Assembly: GCA_034430255.1 (NCBI GenBank)
Contig: DAOUEU010000086.1
Location: 1-26,206 of the forward strand
From: DATKYK01 sp034430255
GTDB taxonomy: Bacteria; Chloroflexota; Dehalococcoidia; E44-bin15
Direction: 5' to 3'
DNA length: 26,206 nucleotides
Shown here: positions 15,674 to 23,927 of the stretch, piece by piece
Layout: each line of letters opens with the position of its first letter
Position numbering within the stretch: position 1 is the stretch's first letter
Position numbers and translations under genes: made by a program
Notes under the pieces: generated by a model
Told to the model about the DNA's origin: nothing
Database searches by the model: none
Seen by the model: the letters and a program-made list of their open reading frames with translations, nothing else

Positions 15674-15758
15674 GAACTTGTTTCGGAATCTCAAGATCCA
15701 TACAATGAACTGTTATGAAGGCCGAAGCAAGGGATGCTGAAACAAGTTCAGCATGACA
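15665..15758. repeat. 94-bp MITE/REP-like element bounded by paired hairpins
   Basis: The unit starts with TGTCAT (15665-15670) and ends with ATGACA (15753-15758). Each end is a perfect 8-bp hairpin with a 5-base loop: ATTCCGAA-CTTGT-TTCGGAAT (15669-15689) and ATGCTGAA-ACAAG-TTCAGCAT (15734-15754). The two are inverted copies whose stems differ at three positions on one arm with matching changes on the other. It encodes nothing visible. A non-autonomous element or a paired REP is likely. Confidence 0.65.
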
Positions 15759-15842
15759 ACGTGGAAGAAATCAGCTGTATTGAGCCAGATTTTAAAGTCT
15801 GAAAATTCTGCCGTGCTTCCCAATATAAAGTACTGAGAGCGT

Positions 15843-15872
15843 TTGCAAAAGCAAGCTATAGTATGATATATT
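15843..15872 (+). promoter_or_regulatory. Promoter candidate for the SDR/thiolase/CaiB operon
   Basis: TTGCAA (15843-15848), an 18-base spacer and TATATT (15867-15872) give a moderate sigma-70 match. Transcription would start near 15879, just before the SD AAGGAGG at 15891. Confidence 0.4.
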
Positions 15873-15903
15873 TAATCGGCAGATTTTTTTAAGGAGGTTA
15901 GAA

Positions 15904-16848
15904 TTGAGCGATAACCTGAAAGGGAAAAATGCCGTAATAACCGGAGCCGCAGGTGGGATCGGGCGCGAGGTATGCCTGGCCCTGGCCAGGGAAGGGGCCA
16001 ACATAGTGGCAAACGATATCGGCGCGTCGAGGGACGGCAGCGGTGCTGAAGCGGGGCCGGTAGACCAGCTGGTTGAGGAGATTAAAAAACTGGGCTGCGA
16101 TGCGATAGCCAACCACGATTCAGTGGCCGACTTCAACGCAGCACAGCGGATAATACAGAGCTGTGTAGATAAATTCGGACGTATCGATATACTGGTCAAC
16201 TGTCATGGCAACCTCAGGGATCGGATGATCTGGAACATGACCGAGGATGAGTGGGACTCCGTAATGATCGTACACCTAAAAGGTACTTTCAATACCTGTC
16301 GCCATGCCTGCGTGTTGATGCGGGAGCAGAAATATGGCCGTATTATCAACGTCACGTCAGATGCATGGCGCGGCACCATGGGACATGTCAACTACGGTGC
16401 GGTTAAGGGCGGTATAGTGAGTCTCACCCGCTCTATAGCGCGCGAGATGGGACGCTACGGGGTAACCGCTAATTGCTTCGCCCCCATTGCCGCTACCAGG
16501 ATGACGCTGAACGATGAAGTCATACAGGGCACATGGAAGAGGGTTGAGGCCGGGGTTATGACTAAAGAGCAGGCAGAGCAGGTCTTGAACATGCCCGGGC
16601 CTGAGCACATACCACCGATCATAGTGTACCTGGCTACTGACCAGGCCGCCAATATCAACGGACAGGTATTCCATGCCGAGGCAGGTAGAGTGGGCATATA
16701 CAGTGAACCGGTAGAGATAAGGGCTATCTACAAGCCGGAGGGCATATTCACTACAGATGAGCTTATTAATGTGGTGCCCAAGACCCTGCTAACCGGCTAC
16801 ATTAATCCCGCTCCCCCCCAACCGGAGAGGGATAAAAAGTCTGCCTAG
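15904..16848 (+). CDS. SDR-family 3-hydroxyacyl-CoA dehydrogenase-like oxidoreductase
   Basis: A 314-residue short-chain dehydrogenase, longer than the usual 250. The cofactor motif TGAAGGIG (residues about 14-21) and the ND acidic pair after strand 2 suggest NAD+ preference. NCHG replaces the classic NNAG. The active-site serine (VTSDAW) and Y-x-x-x-K (YGAVK) are in place 12 residues apart. The C-terminal 60 residues extend beyond the core and end in a proline-rich tail. The nearest likely role is oxidation of a 3-hydroxyacyl-CoA, as in HSD17B4-type or BbsC/D-type enzymes, feeding the thiolase encoded two genes on. The start is TTG with an excellent SD (AAGGAGG, 6 bases away). It is the first gene of the long plus-strand cluster. 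Confidence 0.8.
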   Translation: MSDNLKGKNAVITGAAGGIGREVCLALAREGANIVANDIGASRDGSGAEAGPVDQLVEEIKKLGCDAIANHDSVADFNAAQRIIQSCVDKFGRIDILVNCHGNLRDRMIWNMTEDEWDSVMIVHLKGTFNTCRHACVLMREQKYGRIINVTSDAWRGTMGHVNYGAVKGGIVSLTRSIAREMGRYGVTANCFAPIAATRMTLNDEVIQGTWKRVEAGVMTKEQAEQVLNMPGPEHIPPIIVYLATDQAANINGQVFHAEAGRVGIYSEPVEIRAIYKPEGIFTTDELINVVPKTLLTGYINPAPPQPERDKKSA

Positions 16849-16886
16849 CTGAGCTGCTATAGATAGCGGCAGACAAGCGTAACTTA

Positions 16887-18338
16887 ATGAAAATCGGGAT
16901 AGTTTCCTACGGAGCATATATTCCCATATACCGCCTGAAGCGGGACGAGATTGCCCGCGCCTGGGACCGCGGCTCTATGGGAGGAGAAAGGGCCGTAGCC
17001 AACTATGATGAAGATAGTGCTACCATGGCAGTGGAAGCCATAATCGACTGCCTGAAGGACAGCGATCGGCAGAGTATCGATGGCCTGTATTTTGCCTCCA
17101 CAACACCGCCCTACCGTGAAAAGCAATCGGCAAGCCTTATTGCCCTCGCCGCTGACCTGCGCCGCCAAATCTTCACCGCTGACTTTACCGACTCACTTAG
17201 ATCCGGGACGATCGCCCTTCAGGCTGCGCTCGATGCGGTAAAGGGCGGATCTGGAAAGAGGGTCTTGCTGGCCGCCGCCGATTGCCGCCTTGGCCAGCCC
17301 CAATCGGACTACGAGCAGAACTTTGGCGATGGTGCCGCTGCCCTTCTGGTAGGTGATGAGGGTGTTGTCTGCGAGGTCGAGGGCAGCTACTGCCACGCCG
17401 ACGAAATCCTGGATATATGGAGGACGGAGACCGATACCTTCACCAGAAACTGGGAAGACAGGTTTATACTTACCGAAGGCTATGTGCGGAATACCAGAGA
17501 GGCCATCTCAGGTATAATGGAGAAATACAGCCTGAAGCCGCATGATATCACCAGGGCGGTCTTCTATGCCCCCGACCCCAGGAGACACGCCGAGATGGCA
17601 AGAGCACTGGGTTTTGACCCCAAGACACAGGTACAGGATCCCATGTTTGCCACGGTGGGAAATACCGGCGCTGCCTTTGCATTAATGATGCTAGTCGCCG
17701 CGCTGGAGGAGGCCAGAGCGGGGGATATAATCCTGTTTGCCAACTATGGCGACGGCGGTGACGCCTTTATCCTGCGGGTAACCGAGGAAATCGAGATGGT
17801 GAGGGAGAGACGCGGGATCAGGAGCCACCTAGCATCGCGGATGACCCTTCCCACCTATGAGAAATACCTGCGCTTCCGCCGGCTTATCCCCATCGAGGCC
17901 CAGGCCCGGGAGCAGGCCAATGCCTTTCCTCCGGTGGCGTGGCGGGAACGGGAGCAGCTGATCAGCTTCCATGGCTCCAGGTGCAAGCGCTGCGGACGCA
18001 CCTTCCACCCGATGCAGCGGGTGTGTATCTATTGCGGGGCCAAGGATGAGTATGAGGGAGTCAGGCTCTCCGACAGAAAGGGCACGCTATATACCTACAC
18101 CATGGATAACCTGGCGCTCAGTGGCGACCCCCCAACAATCGTGAGCAAGGTGCACCTAGCGGATGGGTACGGTGAAAGCGAAGAGAACAGAAAGGTGGGG
18201 GTGTATTGCCTGATGACCGACCGTGACCCCCAAAAGGTTGAGCCGGATATGCCGGTGGAGATGACCTTCCGCAAGATGCACGATTCCGGTGGGATGCATA
18301 CCTATTACTGGAAATGCCGGCCGCCGAGAGAGCCCTAA
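16887..18338 (+). CDS. HMG-CoA synthase-like protein fused to a DUF35 (zinc ribbon + OB-fold) domain
   Basis: A 483-residue two-domain protein. Residues 1 to about 310 have the thiolase-fold HMG-CoA synthase pattern (GIVSYGAYIPIYRL at the start, GDGAAALLVG mid-domain). The C-terminal 130 residues are a DUF35 domain: zinc ribbon C366-x2-C369 ... C380-x2-C383, then an OB fold. In archaea, thiolase, HMG-CoA synthase and a separate DUF35 protein form one complex; here two of them are one chain and the thiolase gene is next. The usual catalytic cysteine is missing: ADFTDSLRSGT has L104 where archaeal enzymes have C in FACKAGT. The synthase domain may be a non-catalytic scaffold while DUF35 serves the thiolase. 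The SD is weak. Confidence 0.8.
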   Translation: MKIGIVSYGAYIPIYRLKRDEIARAWDRGSMGGERAVANYDEDSATMAVEAIIDCLKDSDRQSIDGLYFASTTPPYREKQSASLIALAADLRRQIFTADFTDSLRSGTIALQAALDAVKGGSGKRVLLAAADCRLGQPQSDYEQNFGDGAAALLVGDEGVVCEVEGSYCHADEILDIWRTETDTFTRNWEDRFILTEGYVRNTREAISGIMEKYSLKPHDITRAVFYAPDPRRHAEMARALGFDPKTQVQDPMFATVGNTGAAFALMMLVAALEEARAGDIILFANYGDGGDAFILRVTEEIEMVRERRGIRSHLASRMTLPTYEKYLRFRRLIPIEAQAREQANAFPPVAWREREQLISFHGSRCKRCGRTFHPMQRVCIYCGAKDEYEGVRLSDRKGTLYTYTMDNLALSGDPPTIVSKVHLADGYGESEENRKVGVYCLMTDRDPQKVEPDMPVEMTFRKMHDSGGMHTYYWKCRPPREP

Positions 18339-18354
18339 GGGTTAAAAAAAGAGA

Positions 18355-19533
18355 ATGGATACCATCAAGGACAAGGTTGCCATCGTCGGCATGGGGTGCT
18401 GCAAGTTTGGCGAGAACTGGGATAAGAGCGCCGACGACATGATTATCGACGCGGTCTATGAAGCATATGAGGATGCCGGCATGGGGCGCGAGGACATACA
18501 GGCTGCCTGGGTAGGGACAGCCTTTTCCGGTATCGGCGGGATCAGCATCGCCGGGCCGCTAAAGCTCGACCGCATCCCCATCACCCGGGTGGAAAACTTC
18601 TGCGCCACCGGGATGGAGACCATTAGAAACGCCTCCTATGCCATAGCCTGTGGAGCTTATGATATTGTGCTCTGCGTGGGTTTTGAGAAGCTGAAGGATA
18701 CCGGCCTCGCCGGGCTTCCCGCGGGCTACACCCACCCTGTCCTGGGGATTAATGTTACCGCTCCGGGAAGGTGGGCAATGGGCGCCACCCGGTATTTCCA
18801 GGCATATGACATCGACCCGCAGGAGGGCAGGAAGACCCTGGCCCGGATCTCGGTTAAAAGCCACTATAATGGGGCACGCCACCCCAAGGCGCACCTTCGC
18901 AGGGAGGTAACTATAGAGCAGGTGCTCAGCGCACCGCTCATCGCCTGGCCGCTGGGTCTATTCGATTGTTGTGGCAACACCGATGGCGCTGCCGCTGCCA
19001 TCCTCACCAAGGCGGACATGGCCAAAAGCCTCCGCGATGACTATGTATTAGTCAAGGGAATCGGGCTTGCCATTGGCCCGGGCCTGGGGAAGGAGGATGC
19101 CAGTTATGACTACATCCACCTTCCTGAAACAGAGGCCGCAGCGAAGCAGGCATATGAGCAGGCAGGTATCACCAACCCCCGTAAAGAGCTCGATATCCTG
19201 GAGCTACATGATTGCTTCACCATAAGCGAGCTGATGACCCTTGAGGCCATCGGTATATGCCCCCAGGGGAAGGCTAAAGAGGATATAGACGCCGGAACCT
19301 TTACCCTAACCGGGGAACTGCCGGTTAATGCCGACGGTGGTCTGAAGTCCTTCGGACACCCTGTGGCTGCCAGTGGACTGAGGGAGTGCTACGAGGTATA
19401 TAAGCAGATTCAGGGCAAGGCACAGCTACCGGAACGCCAGTTGAAGGATGTCAGGCTGGGGCTGTCTCATAACCAGGGTGGCCACCCGGGGTGCCTGCTG
19501 CCCATTATCACCATCCTGGGACGGGCAGGATAA
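18355..19533 (+). CDS. Thiolase-family protein (SCP2-type acetyl-CoA acetyltransferase)
   Basis: A 392-residue thiolase of the SCP2/archaeal type, which cleaves a 3-oxoacyl-CoA with CoA or runs the reverse condensation. The nucleophile C83 is in VENFCATGM, the general-base H335 in KSFGHPVAASG, and C380 in GGHPGCLL near the C terminus, so the thiolase machinery looks intact. That makes a retro-aldolase role (as in sterol Ltp2/DUF35 complexes) less likely but not excluded. It lies 16 bases after the DUF35 fusion with only a weak SD, which fits coupled translation of a complex. In the bbs pathway the DUF35 protein BbsA and thiolase BbsB form a comparable pair. Confidence 0.83.
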   Translation: MDTIKDKVAIVGMGCCKFGENWDKSADDMIIDAVYEAYEDAGMGREDIQAAWVGTAFSGIGGISIAGPLKLDRIPITRVENFCATGMETIRNASYAIACGAYDIVLCVGFEKLKDTGLAGLPAGYTHPVLGINVTAPGRWAMGATRYFQAYDIDPQEGRKTLARISVKSHYNGARHPKAHLRREVTIEQVLSAPLIAWPLGLFDCCGNTDGAAAAILTKADMAKSLRDDYVLVKGIGLAIGPGLGKEDASYDYIHLPETEAAAKQAYEQAGITNPRKELDILELHDCFTISELMTLEAIGICPQGKAKEDIDAGTFTLTGELPVNADGGLKSFGHPVAASGLRECYEVYKQIQGKAQLPERQLKDVRLGLSHNQGGHPGCLLPIITILGRAG

Positions 19534-19539
19534 GTAACC

Positions 19540-20748
19540 ATGTCCAAAGAAGCCCTGGAAGGCGTGAAGGTGCTGGAGCTATGCCAGCTGGTAGCCGGGC
19601 CTTACTGCACCAAGCTACTGGCTGACCTGGGCGCCGAGGTGGTGAAGATAGAGGAGCCGGGAGGCGGCGATTCGGCCAGGAGTTTGCCCCCCTTCCTCCA
19701 CGATATACCCGATGCGGAGGGAAGCGGGCTCTTCCTCTATCTAAACACCAACAAATTTGGTGTCACCCTGAATGTGGCCACAGCGACCGGTAAGGATATT
19801 TTTCTGGAACTGGCGAAGCAAGCCGACATCCTGGTTGAGGATAACCCGCCCCAATGGATGACAGAGCGGGGTCTGGACTACCAAAGCCTCAAGGAGATTA
19901 ATCCCAGTCTTATAATGACCTCCATCACCCCTTTCGGGCAAAGCGGCCCCTACCGCAATTACAGGACCTATCCACTTAATGTCTTTCAATTTGGTGGCGA
20001 GGGCTATCTAACCCCCGGTGGTGTGGAGAACATTAGCCGCCCACCGCTCAAGGTTGGGAGGTTTCTGGCAGACTACGATAGCGGGCTAAGCGCCGCCATC
20101 GCCATCCTCGCCGCCCTCTACTGGAGGGGGAAATCGGGTAGCGGGCAGCGGATCGACATATCCAAACAGGAATCACTTATGGCGCTCAACCGGCTGGATA
20201 TGGTCAGATCAGCCAACGAGGGAGAGGTCATCACCAGGGCCAAGCAGGGGGTTCCCTATGGTGGTGCCCTGCCGTGCCAGGACGGCTATACCGTGTTCAT
20301 AACCTGGGAATCGGAACAGTGGGACCGGCTGGTCGCGTTTATGGGAGACCCAGAGTGGGCTAGCGATGATAAGTTTAAGGACTACGCCAGTCGCTATCGA
20401 CATGGCGAGCTGCTGAACGCCCTGCTTACGGAATGGCTGGTAAATCACCCTAAAGAGGAGCTTTATCACGAAGGACAGGCCGCGGGAGTCCCCTTTGCCA
20501 TGGTCTATACATCAAAGGATCTGATTGATTCAGAGCACCTGAAGGCAAGGGGTTTCTTTGTGGAGATAGACCACCCCAGGACGGGTAAGGTCAAGTATCC
20601 ATCAGTACCCTATAAGTTCTCGGAGACGCCGTGTCAGGTCAAGAGGCCGGCACCGCTTCTTGGCGAGCACAACGAGGAGGTCTTTGTTCAGTGGCTGGGA
20701 CATCCCCATAAGGAGCTGGCCAAGCTCGGCTCGGCAGGGGTGATCTGA
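19540..20748 (+). CDS. CaiB/BaiF family (class III) CoA-transferase, first of a pair
   Basis: A 402-residue class III CoA-transferase, the family of formyl-CoA:oxalate, carnitine and benzylsuccinate CoA-transferases. The N-terminal LEGVKVLELCQLVAGPYCTK and GAEVVKIEEP segments are classic. The catalytic aspartate is the D in RFLADYDSG, followed by AAIAILAALYWR as usual. The C-terminal APLLGEHNEEV segment is also typical. It starts 6 bases after the thiolase stop with a modest AGGA SD, and a second family member follows by 16 bases. Two adjacent members can form a heteromer, as BbsE and BbsF do. The acyl substrate is unknown. Confidence 0.83.
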   Translation: MSKEALEGVKVLELCQLVAGPYCTKLLADLGAEVVKIEEPGGGDSARSLPPFLHDIPDAEGSGLFLYLNTNKFGVTLNVATATGKDIFLELAKQADILVEDNPPQWMTERGLDYQSLKEINPSLIMTSITPFGQSGPYRNYRTYPLNVFQFGGEGYLTPGGVENISRPPLKVGRFLADYDSGLSAAIAILAALYWRGKSGSGQRIDISKQESLMALNRLDMVRSANEGEVITRAKQGVPYGGALPCQDGYTVFITWESEQWDRLVAFMGDPEWASDDKFKDYASRYRHGELLNALLTEWLVNHPKEELYHEGQAAGVPFAMVYTSKDLIDSEHLKARGFFVEIDHPRTGKVKYPSVPYKFSETPCQVKRPAPLLGEHNEEVFVQWLGHPHKELAKLGSAGVI

Positions 20749-20764
20749 CCGAAGATAAAGGCAT

Positions 20765-21970
20765 ATGGATAGCCTCAGTGGAGTGCGGATACTCGATTTT
20801 ACCCGGTATGCCGCCGGACCCCAGATAACGCTGCTCCTGGCATTCATGGGGGCTGAGGTTATCAAGGTGGAGAGCCAGGTGGATGTGGACCACTTTCGAA
20901 GACAGGAGTCGGCGGTGGTATTTGGCTCGGAAAGGGCGGCCGCCGATTGCTTCAACAGCCTTAATGCCAATAAGCTGGGAACAACCATCAACCTCAAGAC
21001 CATAGAAGGGATCGAGCTGGCCAAGAGACTGGTCCGGATAAGCGATGTGGTGGTGGACAACTTCAGGGCTGGCGTCATGGACAGGCTGGGCCTGGGCTAC
21101 GGTGTCCTCAGGGGGATCAGTCCGGATATCATAATGCTTTCGGCGTCGAGCCATGGATCAACCGGCCCGGAAAGCGGGTACATCGCCTATGCCGTGACCA
21201 TGGGAGCGCTCAGCGGGCTTTCGCAGGTAACCGGCTATGCTGAAGGCCCACCGGTAATCATGAGGAGCAGCGCTGACCTGAGACCGGGCACCAGCGCCGC
21301 CTTTGCCATCCTAGCCGCCCTGAACTACCGCCAGGAGACCGGCGAGGGGCAATTCATCGACTTCTCCGCCAGGGAGGCCCTCACATGTGGCATCGGTGAG
21401 ACCATCATGGACTATACCATGAACGGCAGGGTTCACTCTCGAAGTGGTAATCGTGATGATATTATGGCTCCCCATAATTGTTACCGCTGCCGGGGCGATG
21501 ATAAGTGGGTGAGCATTGCCATCTCTCGTGACGATGAGTGGGAAGCCCTCTGTCGTGCCCTGGGTAACCCGCCGTGGGCGGGAGATGAAAGGTTCAGCGA
21601 CCAACTTGGCCGATGGCAGCACCATGAGGAACTGGACGGGCTCATCGAAGCGTGGACCATAAACCACACCCATTATGAGGTAATGGAGACGCTCCAGAGA
21701 GCGGGTGTAGCCGCAACACCCTCCTCCAGCAATGAGGAGCTTTTCAATGATCCTCACTGCCAGGAGCGGGAATGCTTTACAGCGGTGCAACACCCTGAAG
21801 AAGGCGAGCTCTATGTACTGGCACCCCCCTGGAAATTCTCCGCCACGCCTGCAAGGGTCACCGCTGCGGCACCGCTGCTCGGGGAACACAACGACTACGT
21901 ATTAGGAGAACTCCTGGGTATGCCTGAAGAGGAGATCACAAGGCTGGTGACGGGGAAGATTTTATATTAA
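20765..21970 (+). CDS. CaiB/BaiF family (class III) CoA-transferase, second of a pair
   Basis: A 401-residue paralogue of the preceding gene but clearly divergent. It shares the LSGVRILDFTRYAAGPQ start, GAEVIKVES, the catalytic D in SSADLRPGTSAA and the C-terminal APLLGEHND. In place of the usual E-P-G-G-G-D it has ESQVDVDHFRRQES, so the CoA-site region differs and substrate choice may too. The spacing (16 bases) and an AAAGG SD before the ATG suggest it is translated with its neighbour. Either two separate enzymes or the two halves of one heteromer are possible. It ends the first half of the plus-strand cluster, before a 140-base gap with a hairpin and a promoter. Confidence 0.82.
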   Translation: MDSLSGVRILDFTRYAAGPQITLLLAFMGAEVIKVESQVDVDHFRRQESAVVFGSERAAADCFNSLNANKLGTTINLKTIEGIELAKRLVRISDVVVDNFRAGVMDRLGLGYGVLRGISPDIIMLSASSHGSTGPESGYIAYAVTMGALSGLSQVTGYAEGPPVIMRSSADLRPGTSAAFAILAALNYRQETGEGQFIDFSAREALTCGIGETIMDYTMNGRVHSRSGNRDDIMAPHNCYRCRGDDKWVSIAISRDDEWEALCRALGNPPWAGDERFSDQLGRWQHHEELDGLIEAWTINHTHYEVMETLQRAGVAATPSSSNEELFNDPHCQERECFTAVQHPEEGELYVLAPPWKFSATPARVTAAAPLLGEHNDYVLGELLGMPEEEITRLVTGKILY

Positions 21971-21980
21971 ACAGTGATCA

Positions 21981-22007
21981 GTCATTCCCCTTTCCTATGG
22001 GAGTGAC
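21981..22007 (+). terminator. Hairpin after the CaiB pair
   Basis: GTCATTCCC (21981-21989) and GGGAGTGAC (21999-22007) form a 9-bp stem with one wobble pair and a 9-base loop, 11 bases after the CoA-transferase stop. No T run follows, so it may pause or process transcription rather than end it. Confidence 0.4.
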
Positions 22008-22047
22008 CAGTATTCTGAAGAATGAGAAGGGTAAAGGATGAAAGAAG

Positions 22048-22077
22048 TTGCCATCCATTCCTGTTTCTAGTTAAAAT
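22048..22077 (+). promoter_or_regulatory. Internal promoter candidate before the crotonase genes
   Basis: TTGCCA (22048-22053), an 18-base spacer and TAAAAT (22072-22077), each one base from consensus. It would start a separate transcript near 22084 for the genes from 22111 onward. Confidence 0.5.
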
Positions 22078-22110
22078 GGGCTATATCCATCGGGATGAGA
22101 AAGAAGGGCT

Positions 22111-23004
22111 ATGAAGTATCGTAATGTACTCCTCAAAATTGAAGGTGCGGTTGCCACCATTACCCTGAACCGCCCGGATAAGCTAAATGCGATAAACGAC
22201 GCGATGTTTCGGGAATTGCTAGCTGCACTGGATGAAGTAAGGCAAGACTGGGACTCCCTGGTAGTCGTTATTAAGGGGGCAGGGCGGGCATTTAGTGCCG
22301 GGCAGGACCTGAGCGGGGTAGGCACCGATGAGGTGATGCCTCCTAACCCCCGGAGCAAGGCCTACCTCTATAATATGTTTGCCACCGAGATGCAAAACCA
22401 GTGGAGGTGGCAAACCATCTTCGAGTTCCCCAAGATTACCGTCGCCCAGGTGCACGGATACTGCCTGGGTGCGGGACTCGACCTGGCAATGGCTTGCCGC
22501 GCCATCATTGCCACCGAGGATGCTGTCTTGGGCGACCCCTCGGTAAGGATGGGGCTTGCTTCACCCAACCCCCTGTGGACATACCGCATCGGGCTTAAGA
22601 AAACCAAGGAGCTTCTCCTCACCGGGAAGTACATAGACGGCAAGGAGGCTGAGCGGGTCGGTCTGGTAATGAAAGCGGTATCCGCAGATAAACTGGAGGA
22701 GGAGATGAGCAGCGTCACCGAAGGCTTTACCAAGTCGGCAGGTATCGGCGGCTTCGATCAGCTAGCTGACTTCTGGTCTTTCAATATGGCGGCCCTCGAC
22801 CTTGGCGGGCTGGCTGCGGCGCGGCGGCTCGCGGGCAATGCTTATGTCCTCAGCGCCATCCAGCGGCCGGAACGAAGCATAACCGACCGTGGCGAGTTCA
22901 ACTTTTACGATGTCCGGGATAAGAAGGGGCTCAAGGCAGCCATCGAGGAGAGGGATGCTCCCTTCAAAGAATATTTTCCCCCACCCCAACCTAAAAAGAG
23001 GTGA
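22111..23004 (+). CDS. Enoyl-CoA hydratase/isomerase (crotonase) family protein
   Basis: A 297-residue crotonase. CoA and oxyanion segments are clear: TLNRPDKLNAIND (18-30), GAGRAFSAGQDLSG (57-69) and HGYCLGAGLD (116-124). The two hydratase glutamates are replaced: the first by D124 in GLDLAMA, the second by S144 in GDPSVRMG. Simple enoyl-CoA hydration is therefore uncertain. The protein ends with KKGLKAAIEERDAPF, nearly identical to the end of the next gene, showing recent tandem duplication of at least that part. SD AGAAGG precedes the ATG. It opens the second half of the cluster, behind its own promoter candidate. Confidence 0.8.
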   Translation: MKYRNVLLKIEGAVATITLNRPDKLNAINDAMFRELLAALDEVRQDWDSLVVVIKGAGRAFSAGQDLSGVGTDEVMPPNPRSKAYLYNMFATEMQNQWRWQTIFEFPKITVAQVHGYCLGAGLDLAMACRAIIATEDAVLGDPSVRMGLASPNPLWTYRIGLKKTKELLLTGKYIDGKEAERVGLVMKAVSADKLEEEMSSVTEGFTKSAGIGGFDQLADFWSFNMAALDLGGLAAARRLAGNAYVLSAIQRPERSITDRGEFNFYDVRDKKGLKAAIEERDAPFKEYFPPPQPKKR

Positions 23005-23011
23005 ACATAAA

Positions 23012-23854
23012 GTGAGCGAGATTATTTACGAGAAGAAGGAAGGGATCGGTTGGATCACGCTGAACCGCCCTGAAGAGCTGAATGCGATGAACGATGCGAT
23101 GCTGGCAGGGCTGGATGAGGCATTTGCCGCCGCTGAGCCAGACCTGGAGGTGAAGGTGGTAGTGGTAAAGGGCGCCGGCCAAGCCTTCAGTGTGGGGCAG
23201 GACCTTAGCGGGGTGGAAACCTTCGAGGTATTATCCGAGCCAGGGGAAAACCTCACCATCAAGAGGCGTATGGAGGCAGAGCGACGCCGCAACCGAAGGT
23301 GGGAGTATATATTCAATCTGGCCAAGCCGACCATCGCCGAGGTGCATGGCCATTGCCTCGGCACCGGCTGCTACCTGGCAATGGTATGTGATATCACCAT
23401 AGCCTCTGACGATGCACTCTTCGGTGACCCCCTGCTCAGGATGGGTCTGCTTCCCCATATGCCCCTCTGGACCTGGCTCATCGGGATAAAGAAGACCAAG
23501 GAGCTGCTCTACACAGGAAGGTACATGGACGCCAATGAAGCGGAGCAGTTCGGGTTGATAAATAAGGCGGTCCCCCGAGATGAGCTTGAGGATGAGGTCA
23601 TGAGGCTGGCTAAAGGCATCAGCCTCCTACCAGGCGATGGCCTCGCTCCGGCTAAGGACGCGATCAACTCCGTTATGGAAGCCAGAGGGCTGGGGGAGGC
23701 ATGGCGATTTACCAACAATATGCAACTGGTGATGCAGCAGCGCACTATGGAGCCTGGTGAGTTCAACTTCTTCAAGGTCAGGGACAAGAAAGGCCTCAAG
23801 GCGGCCATCGAGGAGAGGGATGCCCTTTTTAGAAAGTTTTCAGAAACGGGGTAG
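23012..23854 (+). CDS. Enoyl-CoA hydratase/isomerase (crotonase) family protein, tandem paralogue
   Basis: A 280-residue crotonase starting at GTG 23012, 7 bases after the preceding stop, with SD GAGGTG overlapping that stop; the reading frame stays open upstream only as overlap with the previous gene. It shares TLNRPEELNAMNDAM, GQAFSVGQDLSGVE and the C-terminal KKGLKAAIEERDA with its upstream paralogue. The hydratase glutamates are replaced by Y121 (TGCYLAM) and L141 (GDPLLRMG), so neither acid is present. The CoA-ester-stabilising oxyanion hole is intact. Together with the upstream gene it may form a hetero-oligomer, or each may handle a different intermediate. Confidence 0.8.
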   Translation: MSEIIYEKKEGIGWITLNRPEELNAMNDAMLAGLDEAFAAAEPDLEVKVVVVKGAGQAFSVGQDLSGVETFEVLSEPGENLTIKRRMEAERRRNRRWEYIFNLAKPTIAEVHGHCLGTGCYLAMVCDITIASDDALFGDPLLRMGLLPHMPLWTWLIGIKKTKELLYTGRYMDANEAEQFGLINKAVPRDELEDEVMRLAKGISLLPGDGLAPAKDAINSVMEARGLGEAWRFTNNMQLVMQQRTMEPGEFNFFKVRDKKGLKAAIEERDALFRKFSETG

Positions 23855-23867
23855 TATGCCTACCGTA

Positions 23868-23877
23868 ACTGGCCAGT
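23868..23877. promoter_or_regulatory. Perfect 10-bp palindrome in the intergenic gap
   Basis: ACTGGCCAGT is a perfect palindrome, in the 73-base gap between two crotonase genes and about 50 bases before the next start. It could be a small operator, but ten bases can arise by chance. Confidence 0.2.
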
Positions 23878-23927
23878 AATTCAGGGCTCGATAATAAAAA
23901 TGTGAATTATTTCTGAGGAGGCACAAT

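Noticed and set aside
15372..15758. CRISPR array or tandem repeats
   Set aside because: Units are short palindromes, irregularly spaced, in both orientations and without uniform spacers or cas genes.
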